From an actinobacterium acMicro-4 (GTDB lineage Bacteria > Actinomycetota > Actinomycetes > Actinomycetales > Microbacteriaceae): a stretch of DNA of 64,000 bases. Made by a program: the position numbers and the translations under genes. The DNA lies in assembly GCA_000754445.1 (NCBI GenBank), contig JNSD01000002.1, positions 143,210 to 207,209 on the forward strand, given 5' to 3'. The notes beneath the pieces were generated by a model. The model worked only from the letters and a program-made list of their open reading frames with translations, ran no database searches and had not been told where the DNA came from. Shown one piece after another: positions 9,400 through 19,638 of the stretch (positions are counted from its first letter, which is position 1; each line of letters begins with the position of its first letter).

Positions 9400-10928
9400 T
9401 GTGCCCCTGGAACCAGGGCGTTCGCGACAAAGACAGCCCGCGCCGGGGCTGATGCCTTGTGGATTGTCTCGCGATATTCACTCAGGGGATCTGAGTCAGC
9501 GACTATTCCTGCGCCCGCACGAACGACTGCTTGTCCCTCTCGCATCCACACAGTGCGGATGGTGATGGCTAGATCAGAGTCGCCACTGTGCCCAAAATAA
9601 CCGACCACTCCCCCATAGATTCCGCGCGCGGAATCTTCCAGGGCATCAATGATCTCCAAAGCACGGGGCTTCGGCGCACCGCTGAGGGTGCCGGCTGGGA
9701 ACGTAGCGCGCAACACGTCAACGCTGGTGGCCCCCTGCCGCAGGGTTCCCTCCACCGATGACACCAGGTGCATGATGTGGCTGAAGCGCTCAACCTCCAT
9801 GAATTCTGTGACCTCTACCGAACCCGGTTCACACACCTTGGAGACATCGTTGCGCGCAAGATCCACGAGCATCAGGTGCTCTGCCTGCTCCTTCTGGTCA
9901 GCGCGCAGCGCCTCGGCGTTGTCCGCATCCTCTTCTGGGGTGGCACCGCGCGGCCTGGACCCGGCAATCGGATGCGAATAGACCCTTCCCTGAGACAGTG
10001 TGACCAGTGCTTCTGGAGAGGAGCCCACCACTTGGAAGGGAACCCCGTCGACCCCTTCGCACTCGAGCAGATACATATAGGGACTGGGGTTCAATGACCG
10101 CAGCACCCGATACACCTCGAGAGCAGAGGCGCTCACCTCCAGGGTGAACTCTTGGGAGAGAACCACCTGGAATACATCACCATCGACGATGTGCTTCTTT
10201 GCTACCTGCACCATGTCGGTGAACTCTTGCGCGGTCGACGACGGGGTTGGGGAAACCTCGGCCGGGTCGACTCTCTGGTGGAGGGTGGACGCGGTGGGTT
10301 TAGCAAGGTCACGGTGCATAGCATCGAGCCTCCCCACGGCCTCGTGAAAGTCTTCTGCCCGAGGCGCTCCCTCCGAGTGGACCAGCGCCATCAACACAAC
10401 TTCGGACGTGTGATGGTCGTATGCAACGCAATCCTTGACCAAAGACAGGTGCACGCTTGGCACATCGTGAGTCGCCGCAGGCGGACTCGGAAGGCTCTCG
10501 AGAAGCCGGACAACATCCCACCCAAGGAACCCCACAACACCTCCGGCAAACGGGGGCAGGCCCGGAATGGGCTCACTGGCCCAGCGTTCGTTCAGTACTG
10601 TCAGGGCATCGAGAGGGTTATGGGGAACGGCACCCCCAAACACAGCCTCCGCGCTCATTCCCAAGTTGCGCCACTGGGCCACTCCACCCGATGCCACAAG
10701 AGTGCCGTGAACGCCAACGCCCAAGAATGAGTATCTCGACCATTTACCACCCTGGTCAGCGGACTCCAAAAGAAAGGAGCCGGGACCGCGGGATAGCTTA
10801 CGAAGCAAGCCCATGGGGGTCTCACTGTCGACAAAAAGCCTTCGCACCACCGGTGTGACCGACCTGGTTTTTGCCTGGTCTAGATAATCCTCCAGTGTCG
10901 TGTCCGCCACCTCACACCGCACTGTCAA
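9396..10928 (-). CDS. trpE: Anthranilate synthase component I
   Basis: TrpE makes anthranilate from chorismate using ammonia delivered by TrpG (not in the window). The 510-residue protein carries the LLES tryptophan feedback element near the N-terminus (FLLESADQGGKWSRYSFLG). Its C-terminal chorismate-binding domain shows DGDVFQVVLSQ, GSSPEALV and IAGSRPRGATPEED. It starts inside hisI (17-base overlap), so there is no room for a separate trp leader peptide or attenuator. The cluster also lacks trpD and trpG, so the pathway is split over the genome. Confidence 0.97.
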   Translation of the reverse strand: MTVRCEVADTTLEDYLDQAKTRSVTPVVRRLFVDSETPMGLLRKLSRGPGSFLLESADQGGKWSRYSFLGVGVHGTLVASGGVAQWRNLGMSAEAVFGGAVPHNPLDALTVLNERWASEPIPGLPPFAGGVVGFLGWDVVRLLESLPSPPAATHDVPSVHLSLVKDCVAYDHHTSEVVLMALVHSEGAPRAEDFHEAVGRLDAMHRDLAKPTASTLHQRVDPAEVSPTPSSTAQEFTDMVQVAKKHIVDGDVFQVVLSQEFTLEVSASALEVYRVLRSLNPSPYMYLLECEGVDGVPFQVVGSSPEALVTLSQGRVYSHPIAGSRPRGATPEEDADNAEALRADQKEQAEHLMLVDLARNDVSKVCEPGSVEVTEFMEVERFSHIMHLVSSVEGTLRQGATSVDVLRATFPAGTLSGAPKPRALEIIDALEDSARGIYGGVVGYFGHSGDSDLAITIRTVWMREGQAVVRAGAGIVADSDPLSEYRETIHKASAPARAVFVANALVPGAQ

Positions 10929-11259
10929 AACAACTGCGAGTCCCGAGGTGACAGGCTGCGCCGACTTGATGGACCTGCATCAAGAGAACGTCGCCGTCGC
11001 AATCCACGTCGACTCGGGTGAGTTGCTGGGTGTGACCGCTGGTGTCGCCTTTTCGCCAGTAGTCGGCTCGGGAGCGGGAAAAGTAGGTCACCCGCCCGTC
11101 GGCAAGACTCCGCCGGAGCGCTTCCTGGTCCATCCAGGCCAGCATCAGGACTTCACGGGTGTCGACATCCTGCGCGATGGCCGGAATCAGGCCCGCCTCG
11201 TTAAAACGCACACGATCCCAGAGGTCGCTGGGAACCACGATGTCATCGCGCTCTGTCAT
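10912..11259 (-). CDS. hisI: Phosphoribosyl-AMP cyclohydrolase
   Basis: HisI opens the adenine ring of phosphoribosyl-AMP in histidine synthesis. The 115-residue protein has the signature [12 protein letters not shown], the metal-binding acidic run DVDCDGDV and the zinc cysteine motif [12 protein letters not shown]. It overlaps hisF by four bases and trpE by 17. HisI here is a stand-alone domain, with HisE encoded separately three genes upstream, the usual actinobacterial arrangement. Confidence 0.97.
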   Translation of the reverse strand: MTERDDIVVPSDLWDRVRFNEAGLIPAIAQDVDTREVLMLAWMDQEALRRSLADGRVTYFSRSRADYWRKGDTSGHTQQLTRVDVDCDGDVLLMQVHQVGAACHLGTRSCFDSAV

Positions 11260-12017
11260 CTGACCACCGCCCCCGCGTTCCTCAGTTCAGCCTTCACCTC
11301 TGCAACGCTGACTTTATCGTGGTGGAATATAGACGCGGCGAGAACCGCGTCCGCTCCGGCGTGGTAAGCAGCAACAGCATGCGAGGCCATGCCGGCGCCA
11401 CCGGAGGCGACGAGTGGGACGTCAACCCGGCTTCGAAGCGCGGTAATCATTTCCACATCAAAGCCCGCTTTGGTGCCATCAGCATCGATGCTGTTCAGGA
11501 GAATTTCGCCAGCACCTCTGTCGCAGGCTTCCCTGGCCCAATCGAGCGCATCGCGCCCTGCGGACTGGCGACCGCCGTGGGTAGTCACGACGAACCCCGA
11601 CGGTTGCGTGGGATCACGCTTCGCATCCACCGAAATCACACAGACCTGTGAGCCAAAATGCCGAGCGATTTCATTGATGAGTTCAGCTCTGGCTAGAGCA
11701 GCGGAGTTCACGCTGATTTTGTCGGCTCCGGCCTCGAGAAGCTTTCCTACATCGCCAACAGCCCGGATTCCGCCACCGACGGTCAGGGGGATGAAAACGT
11801 TCTCCGCGGTGTGACGGACAAGGTCATAGGTGGTTCTTCGATCATCAACAGTGGCGGTTACATCGAGGAAAGTAATTTCATCAGCGCCTTGCGCCCCATA
11901 AAGGGCTGCAAGTTCGACCGGGTCACCGGCATCCTGGAGGTTTTCGAAGTTAACCCCCTTCACCACGCGACCCTTGTCCACGTCGAGGCAGGGAATGACC
12001 CTGATCGACAGTGCCAT
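11256..12017 (-). CDS. hisF: Imidazole glycerol phosphate synthase cyclase subunit
   Basis: HisF works with the glutaminase HisH (not present here) to form imidazole-glycerol phosphate and AICAR. The 253-residue TIM barrel has the catalytic aspartates in [14 protein letters not shown] and in [13 protein letters not shown], and phosphate-binding VGGGIR. It lies between hisG and hisI with one- and four-base overlaps. HisA, HisH and the rest of the pathway must lie elsewhere. Confidence 0.97.
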   Translation of the reverse strand: MALSIRVIPCLDVDKGRVVKGVNFENLQDAGDPVELAALYGAQGADEITFLDVTATVDDRRTTYDLVRHTAENVFIPLTVGGGIRAVGDVGKLLEAGADKISVNSAALARAELINEIARHFGSQVCVISVDAKRDPTQPSGFVVTTHGGRQSAGRDALDWAREACDRGAGEILLNSIDADGTKAGFDVEMITALRSRVDVPLVASGGAGMASHAVAAYHAGADAVLAASIFHHDKVSVAEVKAELRNAGAVVR

Positions 12018-12865
12018 TAGATTCTTGCGGCGTGGATGGCTGACACCAATATCGCGCGGGCGCCGAGCCCATAGAGCTGGTCCATCACGAGGTTGGCGTC
12101 ATTTCTGGGGACCATAGCCCGCACCGCAACCCACGCCGGGTCCCGCAGCGGGGATACTGTGGGCGACTCAAGGCCCGGAGTGATGAACGAGGCCTCATCG
12201 ATGAGTGCCTGTGGCAGGTCATAATCCATCAGCACGTACTGCTTGGCTACCCACACACCGTGAAGCCTCCTCCGCAGTGTCTCTATCCCGGGAAGATCTG
12301 GCTTGGCCGAAATCAGTACAGCCTCAGACTCCAGGATAACGGGGCCAAAAATCTCGAGACCCTGCGCGCGCAAGGTCGCTCCAGTAGAAACAACATCGGC
12401 AACAGCATCCGCAACCCCCAGACGCACCGCGGACTCCACAGCCCCATCGAGCGAGACAATCGAGGCACTCACACCCAGGCTTGCCAAAAAGTTCCCCACC
12501 AGGCCTGGATACGACGTCGCAACGCGCAGCCCCTCTAGTGCGTGAACGTCCTGCAGAGGCTTCGGCCCAGCGAACCGGAAGGTGGAGTGCCCAAACCCGA
12601 GTGGCTCAATCTCTGTGGCAGACGTCGTGGAGTCCAGGAGCAAATCCCGTCCGGTGATTCCCACGTCAAGAGCACCCGATCCCACATAGGTCGCAATGTC
12701 GCGAGGCCTCAGATAGAAGAACTCTGCACTGTTTCTAGGGTCTGGCACAGTGAGCGCGCGGAGGTCTCGACGGCCGGCGTAACCGGCCTCGACGAGCATT
12801 TCCACGGCAGTGTCGGAGAGTGTTCCTTTATTGGGAACAGCAATCCTGAGGGGTTGATCGGTCAT
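12017..12865 (-). CDS. hisG: ATP phosphoribosyltransferase, long form
   Basis: HisG starts histidine synthesis by joining ATP and PRPP. At 282 residues this is the long form: a catalytic periplasmic-binding-like part (residues 1-210) with the PRPP-binding [14 protein letters not shown] segment, then an ACT-like regulatory domain after about residue 210 that normally binds histidine for feedback inhibition. It therefore needs no HisZ. It overlaps hisE by four bases and shares a base with hisF. Confidence 0.97.
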   Translation of the reverse strand: MTDQPLRIAVPNKGTLSDTAVEMLVEAGYAGRRDLRALTVPDPRNSAEFFYLRPRDIATYVGSGALDVGITGRDLLLDSTTSATEIEPLGFGHSTFRFAGPKPLQDVHALEGLRVATSYPGLVGNFLASLGVSASIVSLDGAVESAVRLGVADAVADVVSTGATLRAQGLEIFGPVILESEAVLISAKPDLPGIETLRRRLHGVWVAKQYVLMDYDLPQALIDEASFITPGLESPTVSPLRDPAWVAVRAMVPRNDANLVMDQLYGLGARAILVSAIHAARI

Positions 12866-13125
12866 AGCTGTCGATACACATCCTCGAGGGACAACCCGCG
12901 GGCGACCATCAACACCTGCACGTGATAAAGCAATTGAGATATTTCGAGAGCAAGCGCCACGTCGTCTTCGTGTTCACCAGCCATCCAGACTTCGGAGGCC
13001 TCTTCGACAATCTTCTTCCCAATAGCGTGGACACCAGCGTCCAACAGCTCTACAGTGCGGGATCCATCCGGGCGCACGGCGTGAGTGTTGCGCAGTTGTT
13101 CGAAAAGCGAGTCGAAAGTCTTCAC
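12862..13125 (-). CDS. hisE: Phosphoribosyl-ATP diphosphatase
   Basis: HisE hydrolyses phosphoribosyl-ATP to phosphoribosyl-AMP. The 87-residue all-helical protein of the MazG-like fold shows [27 protein letters not shown] acidic metal-binding helices (split over residues 40-65) and the conserved DLLYH-like segment seen as SQLLYH. It is the first his gene, 23 bases downstream of the FKBP gene, and is coupled to hisG. Confidence 0.95.
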   Translation of the reverse strand: MKTFDSLFEQLRNTHAVRPDGSRTVELLDAGVHAIGKKIVEEASEVWMAGEHEDDVALALEISQLLYHVQVLMVARGLSLEDVYRQL

Positions 13126-13148
13126 TTCTCCAGGGTACCGGGTGAAAG

Positions 13149-13517
13149 CTACCTGATGGCCAAGAGGTCGATGACAAAGATGAGTGTGCGACCAGACAGT
13201 CGATGCCCGCCACCCTCTGGCCCATAGGCCCAGGCCGGGGGGCAGATCAGCTGGCGACGGCCACCTACTTTCATGCCAGGAATCCCTTCTTGCCAGCCCC
13301 GCACAAGACCCTGCAGCGGGAACGAAATGGATTCACCCCTCGACCAGGAGGAATCAAACTCTTCACCTGTGTCAAAATCGACGCCCACGTAGTGGACCTC
13401 GACAACGGCTCCGGGTGCCACCTCGGCGCCATCACCCTCTGTGAGGTCGAGGGACACCAAGTCCAGTGGTGCTGCGCCCAGCGGGGCGTCGATGTCGGGT
13501 TTGGTTACCTCGCTCAT
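13149..13517 (-). CDS. FKBP-type peptidyl-prolyl isomerase
   Basis: A 122-residue single-domain FKBP for cis-trans isomerisation of proline peptide bonds, probably cytoplasmic because no signal peptide is visible. Family residues are seen in [20 protein letters not shown], in [19 protein letters not shown] and in [11 protein letters not shown] chose the ATG at 13517; a longer frame to 13715 runs into rpe and has no family similarity. It starts four bases after the rpe stop, so it is co-transcribed with rpe and hisE. Confidence 0.93.
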   Translation of the reverse strand: MSEVTKPDIDAPLGAAPLDLVSLDLTEGDGAEVAPGAVVEVHYVGVDFDTGEEFDSSWSRGESISFPLQGLVRGWQEGIPGMKVGGRRQLICPPAWAYGPEGGGHRLSGRTLIFVIDLLAIR

Positions 13518-13521
13518 GGGT

Positions 13522-14184
13522 CTACTCCTCAGTGTCGTTGGCGGCAACGCGCAATGCCGCAATGTTCTCAGCAGGATTCCCGGCGGAATACACGCTCGAG
13601 CCTGCCACAAACGTGTCGGCACCGTGTGCCCGAGCGATGGGAAGCGTGTCGACGGTAATTCCCCCATCGACTTGCACCAGCGCGCTGAGGTTGTGATCGG
13701 CAACGTAGGTCGCAACGGTGTCGAGTTTGGTCATCATCTCCCGGAGGAAGGGCTGCCCACCAGCACCGGGTTCGACCGTCATCACCAGCACCATGTCAGC
13801 GAGGTGAAACATCGGGAAGTACGGCTCTGCTGCCGTGCCAGGTTTCAGAGCAATTGCCGCACGCGCGCCGGTGTCTTGGATGGCCCGAATGGTGCCCTCG
13901 ACGTCCTTGGCGGCCTCAACATGGAAGGTCACCGAATGCGCGCCGATCTCGCCATAACCTGGCGCGAACTTGTCTGGGTTCTCGATCATCAGGTGAACAT
14001 CGACGGGAACAGAGGACACCTGGACTATCCGTCTAATCGTCTGGGGCCCAAACGAAATCGCCTCGACAAAATGGTTGTCCATGACATCGCAGTGCACGCC
14101 ATCGGCCGAGGAGATTCGGGCTATCTCCGCCTCGAGGTTCACAAAATCAGCAGACAGAATACTGGGGTAGATGCGCAGTGACAC
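13522..14184 (-). CDS. rpe: Ribulose-phosphate 3-epimerase
   Basis: Rpe interconverts ribulose 5-phosphate and xylulose 5-phosphate in the pentose phosphate pathway. The 220-residue TIM barrel starts with GTG and has PSILSADF, the metal-binding HCDVMDNHFV, the VMTVEPGAGGQPF loop and the second catalytic aspartate in QVDGGI. It lies 9 bases downstream of rsmB. In many relatives riboflavin genes follow rpe; here they are absent and an FKBP and his genes follow directly. Confidence 0.97.
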   Translation of the reverse strand: MSLRIYPSILSADFVNLEAEIARISSADGVHCDVMDNHFVEAISFGPQTIRRIVQVSSVPVDVHLMIENPDKFAPGYGEIGAHSVTFHVEAAKDVEGTIRAIQDTGARAAIALKPGTAAEPYFPMFHLADMVLVMTVEPGAGGQPFLREMMTKLDTVATYVADHNLSALVQVDGGITVDTLPIARAHGADTFVAGSSVYSAGNPAENIAALRVAANDTEE

Positions 14185-14193
14185 CCCCCAAGC

Positions 14194-15540
14194 TTAGACC
14201 GCGACGGGCTTGGCGAGCAGTTGGATAAACATCGCGTCCGTGCCATGTCGGTGCGTCCACAACTGCACGGCAGTGCCCCTCGCGGAGTGAGGAACCGGAG
14301 TTTTGGCGGCACGATCGAGCACACTGGCCGTGTCGATAGCGACAATGTCTGGGTGGGAACCAAGCGCGTGGTCAATAATGGCGGTGGTCTCCGACACCAC
14401 GGGTGAGCAGGTGACATAGGCGAGCACTCCCCCGGGTGCCAGCGCTCGCAGACCGGCATCGAGCAACTCGCCCTGCAACACCGTCAACTCGGCTAGGGAC
14501 TCTGGCTGCTTGCGCCACCTCGCCTCTGGCCGACGTCGCAGGGCGCCAAGACCTGAGCACGGGGCATCCAAGAGGATTCGGTCGAATTTCCCAGTGATCT
14601 TCCGACTGTCCCCCTCGCGAAGACTCACCACGGCCGAGTTTCGCTGGGACACCGCGCGAATGGAGTCCTGCACGAGTCGCACGCGGTGGGGCATGACCTC
14701 AATGGCGGTGACATGGCCGCCAGAGTGCAACGCCGTTGCCGCGAGAAGTGCCGTCTTTCCGCCTGGGCCGGCACACATATCGAGGAACCTTGTGGCCGGG
14801 CCGATAGGCCCCACCGCTATCAGCGCTAGAGCCGCCAGCTGAGAGCCCTCATCCTGGACGCGTGCGGTCCCCTCGGCCACCCTGGGGTCGAGAGACGGAT
14901 CGCCACCGGACAAGGTGACGCCCCACGGTGAAAAGCGCGTGTGCTGATCTGCATCACCCGGTTCGCTGAGACCCGGTAGGCAGGCAAGACACACCATAGG
15001 TGGCTGGTTGTTGGCCTCGAGGGCAGCGGCGAGTTCCGCCTTGGAGCCGGACTCCTCGAGGGCCGTTTCGATCTCCCTCGCAATCCACACCGGGTGCGAG
15101 TGCTCAGAGGTCTCTGAGGCCTCTATTTCGCCCAGCCAGTGCTCGATTGACTCGCGAGTAACAGAGCGAAGAATGCCGTTGATGAAACCAGATGCGCGAG
15201 AAAGCCCGGTCGACTTGGCGAAGTTAACACTCTCATCGACTGCAGCGTGGCCGGGAACACGGAGAAAAAGAAGTTGATAGACCCCGAGTCTCAGGACCTC
15301 GAGAACCTCCTGGTCGATCTCGGTGGTGGGTCGCTTGGCAACCTGCGCAATCACTGTGTCGAGCTCACCCTGGCGGCGCAGGCTGCCGTAGACAAGCTCT
15401 GTGACAAACCCGCGGTCTCTGGAATCCAAACCAGAAGCGGCCAACGCTCGTGGTAGCGCGATATTGGCGTAGGCACCGCCGTGGGTCACATCAGCCAGGA
15501 CCTCGAGTGCTAGACGCCGGGTGTCACTTCCCCGCGACAT
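14194..15540 (-). CDS. rsmB: 16S rRNA cytosine-C5 methyltransferase, RsmB/NOP family
   Basis: The 448-residue protein has an N-terminal NusB-like RNA-binding domain (residues 1-140, starting TRRLALEVLADV) and a C-terminal Rossmann methyltransferase domain. The SAM loop is DMCAGPGGKTALL. The two catalytic cysteines are in DAPCSGLGALRRRPE and in VTCSPV. It probably methylates C967 of 16S rRNA. It overlaps fmt by 17 bases, the classical fmt-rsmB pairing. Confidence 0.95.
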   Translation of the reverse strand: MSRGSDTRRLALEVLADVTHGGAYANIALPRALAASGLDSRDRGFVTELVYGSLRRQGELDTVIAQVAKRPTTEIDQEVLEVLRLGVYQLLFLRVPGHAAVDESVNFAKSTGLSRASGFINGILRSVTRESIEHWLGEIEASETSEHSHPVWIAREIETALEESGSKAELAAALEANNQPPMVCLACLPGLSEPGDADQHTRFSPWGVTLSGGDPSLDPRVAEGTARVQDEGSQLAALALIAVGPIGPATRFLDMCAGPGGKTALLAATALHSGGHVTAIEVMPHRVRLVQDSIRAVSQRNSAVVSLREGDSRKITGKFDRILLDAPCSGLGALRRRPEARWRKQPESLAELTVLQGELLDAGLRALAPGGVLAYVTCSPVVSETTAIIDHALGSHPDIVAIDTASVLDRAAKTPVPHSARGTAVQLWTHRHGTDAMFIQLLAKPVAV

Positions 15541-16453
15541 CTATGCGCACTCCTTCTGGTAGCCCCCGGAACCAGTCGGCGGCCATCATCGGCTTTTTGC
15601 CCGCTGGGTGCACGCGCTCCAGAACGAGGGGCTTACTTCCTGTTCCCACCAGAATGCCCAGCGGAGTCTTCACCAGCTCCCCAGGCTCGAGTGGGTGAAA
15701 ATCGGGGTCAACCCAACCGGAGAGGACCTTGACCACGGTTCCGTTGTCCTTCCTCACCACGTAGGCGCCTGGCTCCGGTGTCATCGCTCGGAAGTGCTGG
15801 TAGAGCTCGGTGGCGTCCATTCGCAGGTCTAAGTGCCCAAAACCAGGGGGAAACTTTGGTGCATAGGTGGGCTCACCAATCTGCCAAGTGACAGAGGCCG
15901 ACGCGGGATCGCCCTGGGCCAGAAAATCAAGCACCAACCCAGGGGCGATCAGTGAGAGCTTGTGCAAGAGCGTTCCGGAAGTGTCGTAGGGACTGATGGG
16001 GTGGGCAAGAGCAGCACCCACCGGCCCCGCATCGAGTGCTTCCACGATGCGAAAAAGAGTGATGCCGGTCTCCGTATCGCCGGCAAGAATTGCCCTCTGA
16101 ACCGGGGCTGCCCCCCGCCAGCGTGGCAACAACGAGAAGTGAACGTTCCACCAGCCACCGGGCACAGAGTCAAGCGCTCTGCCATCAAGAATTCGACCGT
16201 AGGCCACGACAATCGCGACATCGGGAGAAAATTCTGCCACCGCCGCGGTCACCTCGGCCGAACTCTCCGGCGTCCTCACTTGCAGCCCGTGCTCACGGGC
16301 CCACGCACCAACGGCAGTTTCGACCAGGACCTGCCTACGTCCTACCGGCGCGGGCGGCTGGGTAAGCACCCCGACCACAGTGTCGGTACTCTCATGAAGG
16401 GCCCGCACGGTGGGAACCGCCGCATCAGGGCTACCGGCAAAGAGGACCTTCAT
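15524..16453 (-). CDS. fmt: Methionyl-tRNA formyltransferase
   Basis: Fmt formylates initiator Met-tRNA using 10-formyl-tetrahydrofolate. I chose the ATG at 16453 (MKVLFAGSPDAAVP) rather than the longer frame from 16471, because the family begins with this strand; this gives 309 residues. The hydrolase domain has NVHFSLLPRWRGAAPVQRAI with the catalytic Asn-His, and GITLFRIVEALDAGPV. The C-terminal OB-like domain begins at about residue 205. It is 33 bases downstream of priA. Confidence 0.97.
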   Translation of the reverse strand: MKVLFAGSPDAAVPTVRALHESTDTVVGVLTQPPAPVGRRQVLVETAVGAWAREHGLQVRTPESSAEVTAAVAEFSPDVAIVVAYGRILDGRALDSVPGGWWNVHFSLLPRWRGAAPVQRAILAGDTETGITLFRIVEALDAGPVGAALAHPISPYDTSGTLLHKLSLIAPGLVLDFLAQGDPASASVTWQIGEPTYAPKFPPGFGHLDLRMDATELYQHFRAMTPEPGAYVVRKDNGTVVKVLSGWVDPDFHPLEPGELVKTPLGILVGTGSKPLVLERVHPAGKKPMMAADWFRGLPEGVRIDVAGK

Positions 16454-16486
16454 CCCAGTGAGCCTATCCATCCGGGCACCCTCTGG

Positions 16487-18448
16487 TTACTCAGACCCAG
16501 CAAACTCGTCGAGCTGCCCGGTGTCATCGACAACGATGCGAACCCGGTCGGGAACGCCCCGGCGTTGGCGGGAAATGTGGCCGAGGTGAACTGCCCGCAG
16601 TTCAGCTGTCACTCGGTCACCAATCGCGTAAGGGAATCGAATGATGATGCGGCCGCCTCCTTCGCCCATTGCGACGGGACCGAGCACGTCCACCGAGGCG
16701 TCGAGGGACGAAATGCGCGAAGCAATGTCCGTTAGTGCAGCAGACGGACCACTCACGCTAGCCAACCGGATGCTCGGTGGCAGGCGCAGGGCTTCCCGCT
16801 CCCGCAGTTCAGCGTTCATCAGAGGCCCGTACTTGCCTGAGGCGACAGCCAATGCCGGCTGGCCCTCGACCTCGGTGAGATAGACGGTGCCCTCCGGGCG
16901 CACGAGAGAGAGTGCATGCTCCCAGTGCGACAGGGTGTCCTCAAGCGCCCCGATACTTTCTCTCGAGAGCATTGCTTGACCGTCCAGAAGCAGTGCAGCG
17001 CGATATCCCCCAACAGCGAGGGGTTCCGAGCCCCTCGTCGCCACAACAATCGCAGGGCTATCGGAAACGGTGTGGACCCTGTGTTGTCCATCAGATTGGA
17101 TGACGGGAACTTTGGGAAACGCTTTGCCAAAGTCGCTGACTGTGCGGCCGATTCCCTGTCCTCGGGGCACCATGACGCTGTGATTGCACGCTTCACAGCG
17201 CCACCTCGCGTACAGGGTCGCGCACCACGCACACGACGGAGGAGCACCGTGGGAACCAATTCGGAGAGGGCCATGGCACCGAGAGCACAGGCCGCGCTCC
17301 CCACACTGCGCGCACGCAAGCGCAGAGGAGTAACCTGCCCGGAACACTTGCACCAGCACCGGACCTTCCCGCAGCGCCTCCGTCGCACCCTGGTGGGCGA
17401 TGCCAGGCAAGCGTGCCGGTCGAAGGTCCCGCTCCGCATTGACACTCAGTGCTGTGGGCACAACCTGTGGCCTCTGTGCCTTCCTGGGTTCCACCAGACC
17501 GAGGAAACCCATGCTGTGGAGCCGCCAGACGGCCATGCTGGGAGCGAGACCCGCAAAGACAAGCGAGCATTCGGTCTGCTGTTGGCGCACCAGCGCGACA
17601 TTGCGGGTGTGCGGATAAGGTGCCAGTGGCTCGCGGTGAGCGTCATCAGCATCGTCAAGGACAACGAGAAGGCGCAGGTTCACCACCGGCGCATACACGG
17701 CATGTCGGTTTCCGATGACGACCACCGGGTTACCGGAGAGGCACCGAAGAAACTCGGTGTATCTCTCCGACCCGACTTTGTCGCTATCCCACAGAACAAT
17801 TCCGTCGTCCGAAATGACCTCCCGCAAGGCCTGATGATGGGCCTCCAGGTCGCGCCAGTCAGGAACAACGATGACGCTGGATCCCCCCGCCGCGAGAGCC
17901 CGTGCCGCAAGCTGTGCGACGACGGTTGCCCCCCGAGGTCTGGGCTCTCCAGCAGGGCTGTGGTCAACCCCCCACGGTGTGGTGAGCGCCCACCTGGACC
18001 CTGGCGCTACGAGCCCTTCGAGTTCGTCCTCGGAGTACTCCAGAAGACTTTGCATCTCTATCGCCGGCACCGCGGTGGGCTGGCCACGATCACGCCAGAG
18101 TTTTTCTGCCCGCACGTATCGCGGCGGAATGGCAAGACGCAGGATGTCGGCCGCGTTACCGGCCTGCCGATCGGCAACAGCGCGGGCCAGCCGCCAAATC
18201 TCAGGCGCCAACACAGGCACAGCGGAGACAACATCACCCAGTGGCACAAGCGCCCCGGCGTGGCTCGAGTGCGATGCCACCTCGACCACAAAGCCGGTGG
18301 TGTTCTTCTGGCTGGATCGAAGCGGGACCTTGACCCTAACCCCCGGTGTGACCACCATCCCCTCCGGAATGCTGTAGTCGAAAAGGCGGTCGAGTTGCGG
18401 GAGTCTGCTCTCTAGAACTACCCTCGCGACGCTAGGTTTGGTGCTCAC
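16487..18448 (-). CDS. priA: Primosomal protein N' lacking helicase motifs
   Basis: The 653-residue protein has the PriA N-terminal 3'-DNA-binding domain ([28 protein letters not shown]). The zinc-binding domain has eight cysteines in four CXXC pairs: CAQC, CSRC, CAWC and CEAC (about residues 370-420). In the place of the Walker A loop the sequence reads [17 protein letters not shown], without GxGK(S/T), and no DEAH box is seen. This is typical of actinobacterial PriA, which probably marks stalled forks without unwinding DNA. It overlaps metK by four bases. Confidence 0.93.
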   Translation of the reverse strand: MSTKPSVARVVLESRLPQLDRLFDYSIPEGMVVTPGVRVKVPLRSSQKNTTGFVVEVASHSSHAGALVPLGDVVSAVPVLAPEIWRLARAVADRQAGNAADILRLAIPPRYVRAEKLWRDRGQPTAVPAIEMQSLLEYSEDELEGLVAPGSRWALTTPWGVDHSPAGEPRPRGATVVAQLAARALAAGGSSVIVVPDWRDLEAHHQALREVISDDGIVLWDSDKVGSERYTEFLRCLSGNPVVVIGNRHAVYAPVVNLRLLVVLDDADDAHREPLAPYPHTRNVALVRQQQTECSLVFAGLAPSMAVWRLHSMGFLGLVEPRKAQRPQVVPTALSVNAERDLRPARLPGIAHQGATEALREGPVLVQVFRAGYSSALACAQCGERGLCSRCHGPLRIGSHGAPPSCAWCATLYARWRCEACNHSVMVPRGQGIGRTVSDFGKAFPKVPVIQSDGQHRVHTVSDSPAIVVATRGSEPLAVGGYRAALLLDGQAMLSRESIGALEDTLSHWEHALSLVRPEGTVYLTEVEGQPALAVASGKYGPLMNAELREREALRLPPSIRLASVSGPSAALTDIASRISSLDASVDVLGPVAMGEGGGRIIIRFPYAIGDRVTAELRAVHLGHISRQRRGVPDRVRIVVDDTGQLDEFAGSE

Positions 18449-19629
18449 AATCCACTAGCTTGGCGCAACTCCTCAGTTCGGTTAAGTCGCTCCCACGGAA
18501 AGTCCTGGTCGGTGCGACCAAAGTGACCGTAAGCAGCTGTTGGCAAAAAGGGGGTCGTGAGCAAATCAAGCGCCTCAATGATGGCCTGTGGTCGAAGATC
18601 GAAGACATCGTCGATGGCCTTCTCGATGATCGCGGGATCGACCTTCTCCGTACCAAATGTCTCCACGAAGATACTCACGGGGTGGGCAGTACCAATGGCG
18701 TAAGACACCTGGATTTCAACAGTGTCGGCAAGTCCTGCCGCGACCACATTCTTTGCAACCCAGCGCAGGGCGTAGGCAGCGGAGCGGTCAACCTTGGTGG
18801 GGTCTTTTCCACTAAACGCTCCACCTCCGTGACGAGCAGCGCCACCGTAGGTGTCGACAATGATTTTCCGCCCGGTGAGGCCCGCATCGCCGTCAGGACC
18901 GCCGGTGACAAAGAGACCCGAGGGGTTGATGAGATAGCGCGTGTGGGACGAATCGAGGCCCAGGGGTTCGATAATCGGAGTGATCACGTACGTTTTGAGA
19001 TCTGCCTCAATCTGTTCCCTCATCACTCCTGGGTCATGCTGGGTAGAAATGACGACGGTGTTCAACTCAACGGGCTTCCCGCCCTCATAGCCGATAGTCA
19101 CCTGGGTCTTTCCATCGGGCCGGAGATAGTCAATGAGTCCGGTTTTACGAGCGATGGAGAGACCCTGCGCCAGGCGGTGAGCGAGCCACAAGGGCATCGG
19201 CATCAAGGCATCTGTCTCGCGTGTGGCGTACCCGAACATGATTCCTTGGTCACCAGCACCCAGTGCATCGTAGGGGTCGGTGGAGGAACCCTCACGCGCT
19301 TCGAGAGATTGGTTGACGCCGTGGGCAATATCGGGTGATTGCTGGCCGAGTGAGAGATGCCAGTCAAAACCATCGGCATCGATACCAAACGCCTGCTCCG
19401 TGTAACCAATGGAGCGCACGAGGTCACGCACGACCTTCTCGACATCCACTGTTGCAGAGGAGGTGACCTCGCCGGCCACGTGAATCATGTTTCCAGCGCT
19501 CAGAGACTCGATGGCGCAACGCGACCCTCGGTCCCCTGCAAGAAACGCATCGAGAAGTGCGTCGCTGATTTGGTCGCACATTTTGTCGGGGTGACCTTCG
19601 GTCACTGATTCGGAGGAGAAATAACGCAT
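18445..19629 (-). CDS. metK: S-adenosylmethionine synthetase
   Basis: MetK forms S-adenosylmethionine from methionine and ATP. The 394-residue protein has [19 protein letters not shown] at the N-terminus, the [12 protein letters not shown] hexapeptide region and the phosphate-binding [19 protein letters not shown]. Nine bases separate it from coaBC, so there is no space for a SAM riboswitch. It is followed immediately by priA. Confidence 0.98.
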   Translation of the reverse strand: MRYFSSESVTEGHPDKMCDQISDALLDAFLAGDRGSRCAIESLSAGNMIHVAGEVTSSATVDVEKVVRDLVRSIGYTEQAFGIDADGFDWHLSLGQQSPDIAHGVNQSLEAREGSSTDPYDALGAGDQGIMFGYATRETDALMPMPLWLAHRLAQGLSIARKTGLIDYLRPDGKTQVTIGYEGGKPVELNTVVISTQHDPGVMREQIEADLKTYVITPIIEPLGLDSSHTRYLINPSGLFVTGGPDGDAGLTGRKIIVDTYGGAARHGGGAFSGKDPTKVDRSAAYALRWVAKNVVAAGLADTVEIQVSYAIGTAHPVSIFVETFGTEKVDPAIIEKAIDDVFDLRPQAIIEALDLLTTPFLPTAAYGHFGRTDQDFPWERLNRTEELRQASGL

Positions 19630-19638
19630 GAGCCCTAC

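Noticed and set aside
10900..10940. trp leader peptide or attenuator
   Set aside because: trpE starts inside hisI, leaving no leader.
16916..18415. 499-codon open frame on the plus strand
   Set aside because: It is antisense to priA and its residues match no family; such long shadows are common in GC-rich genes.
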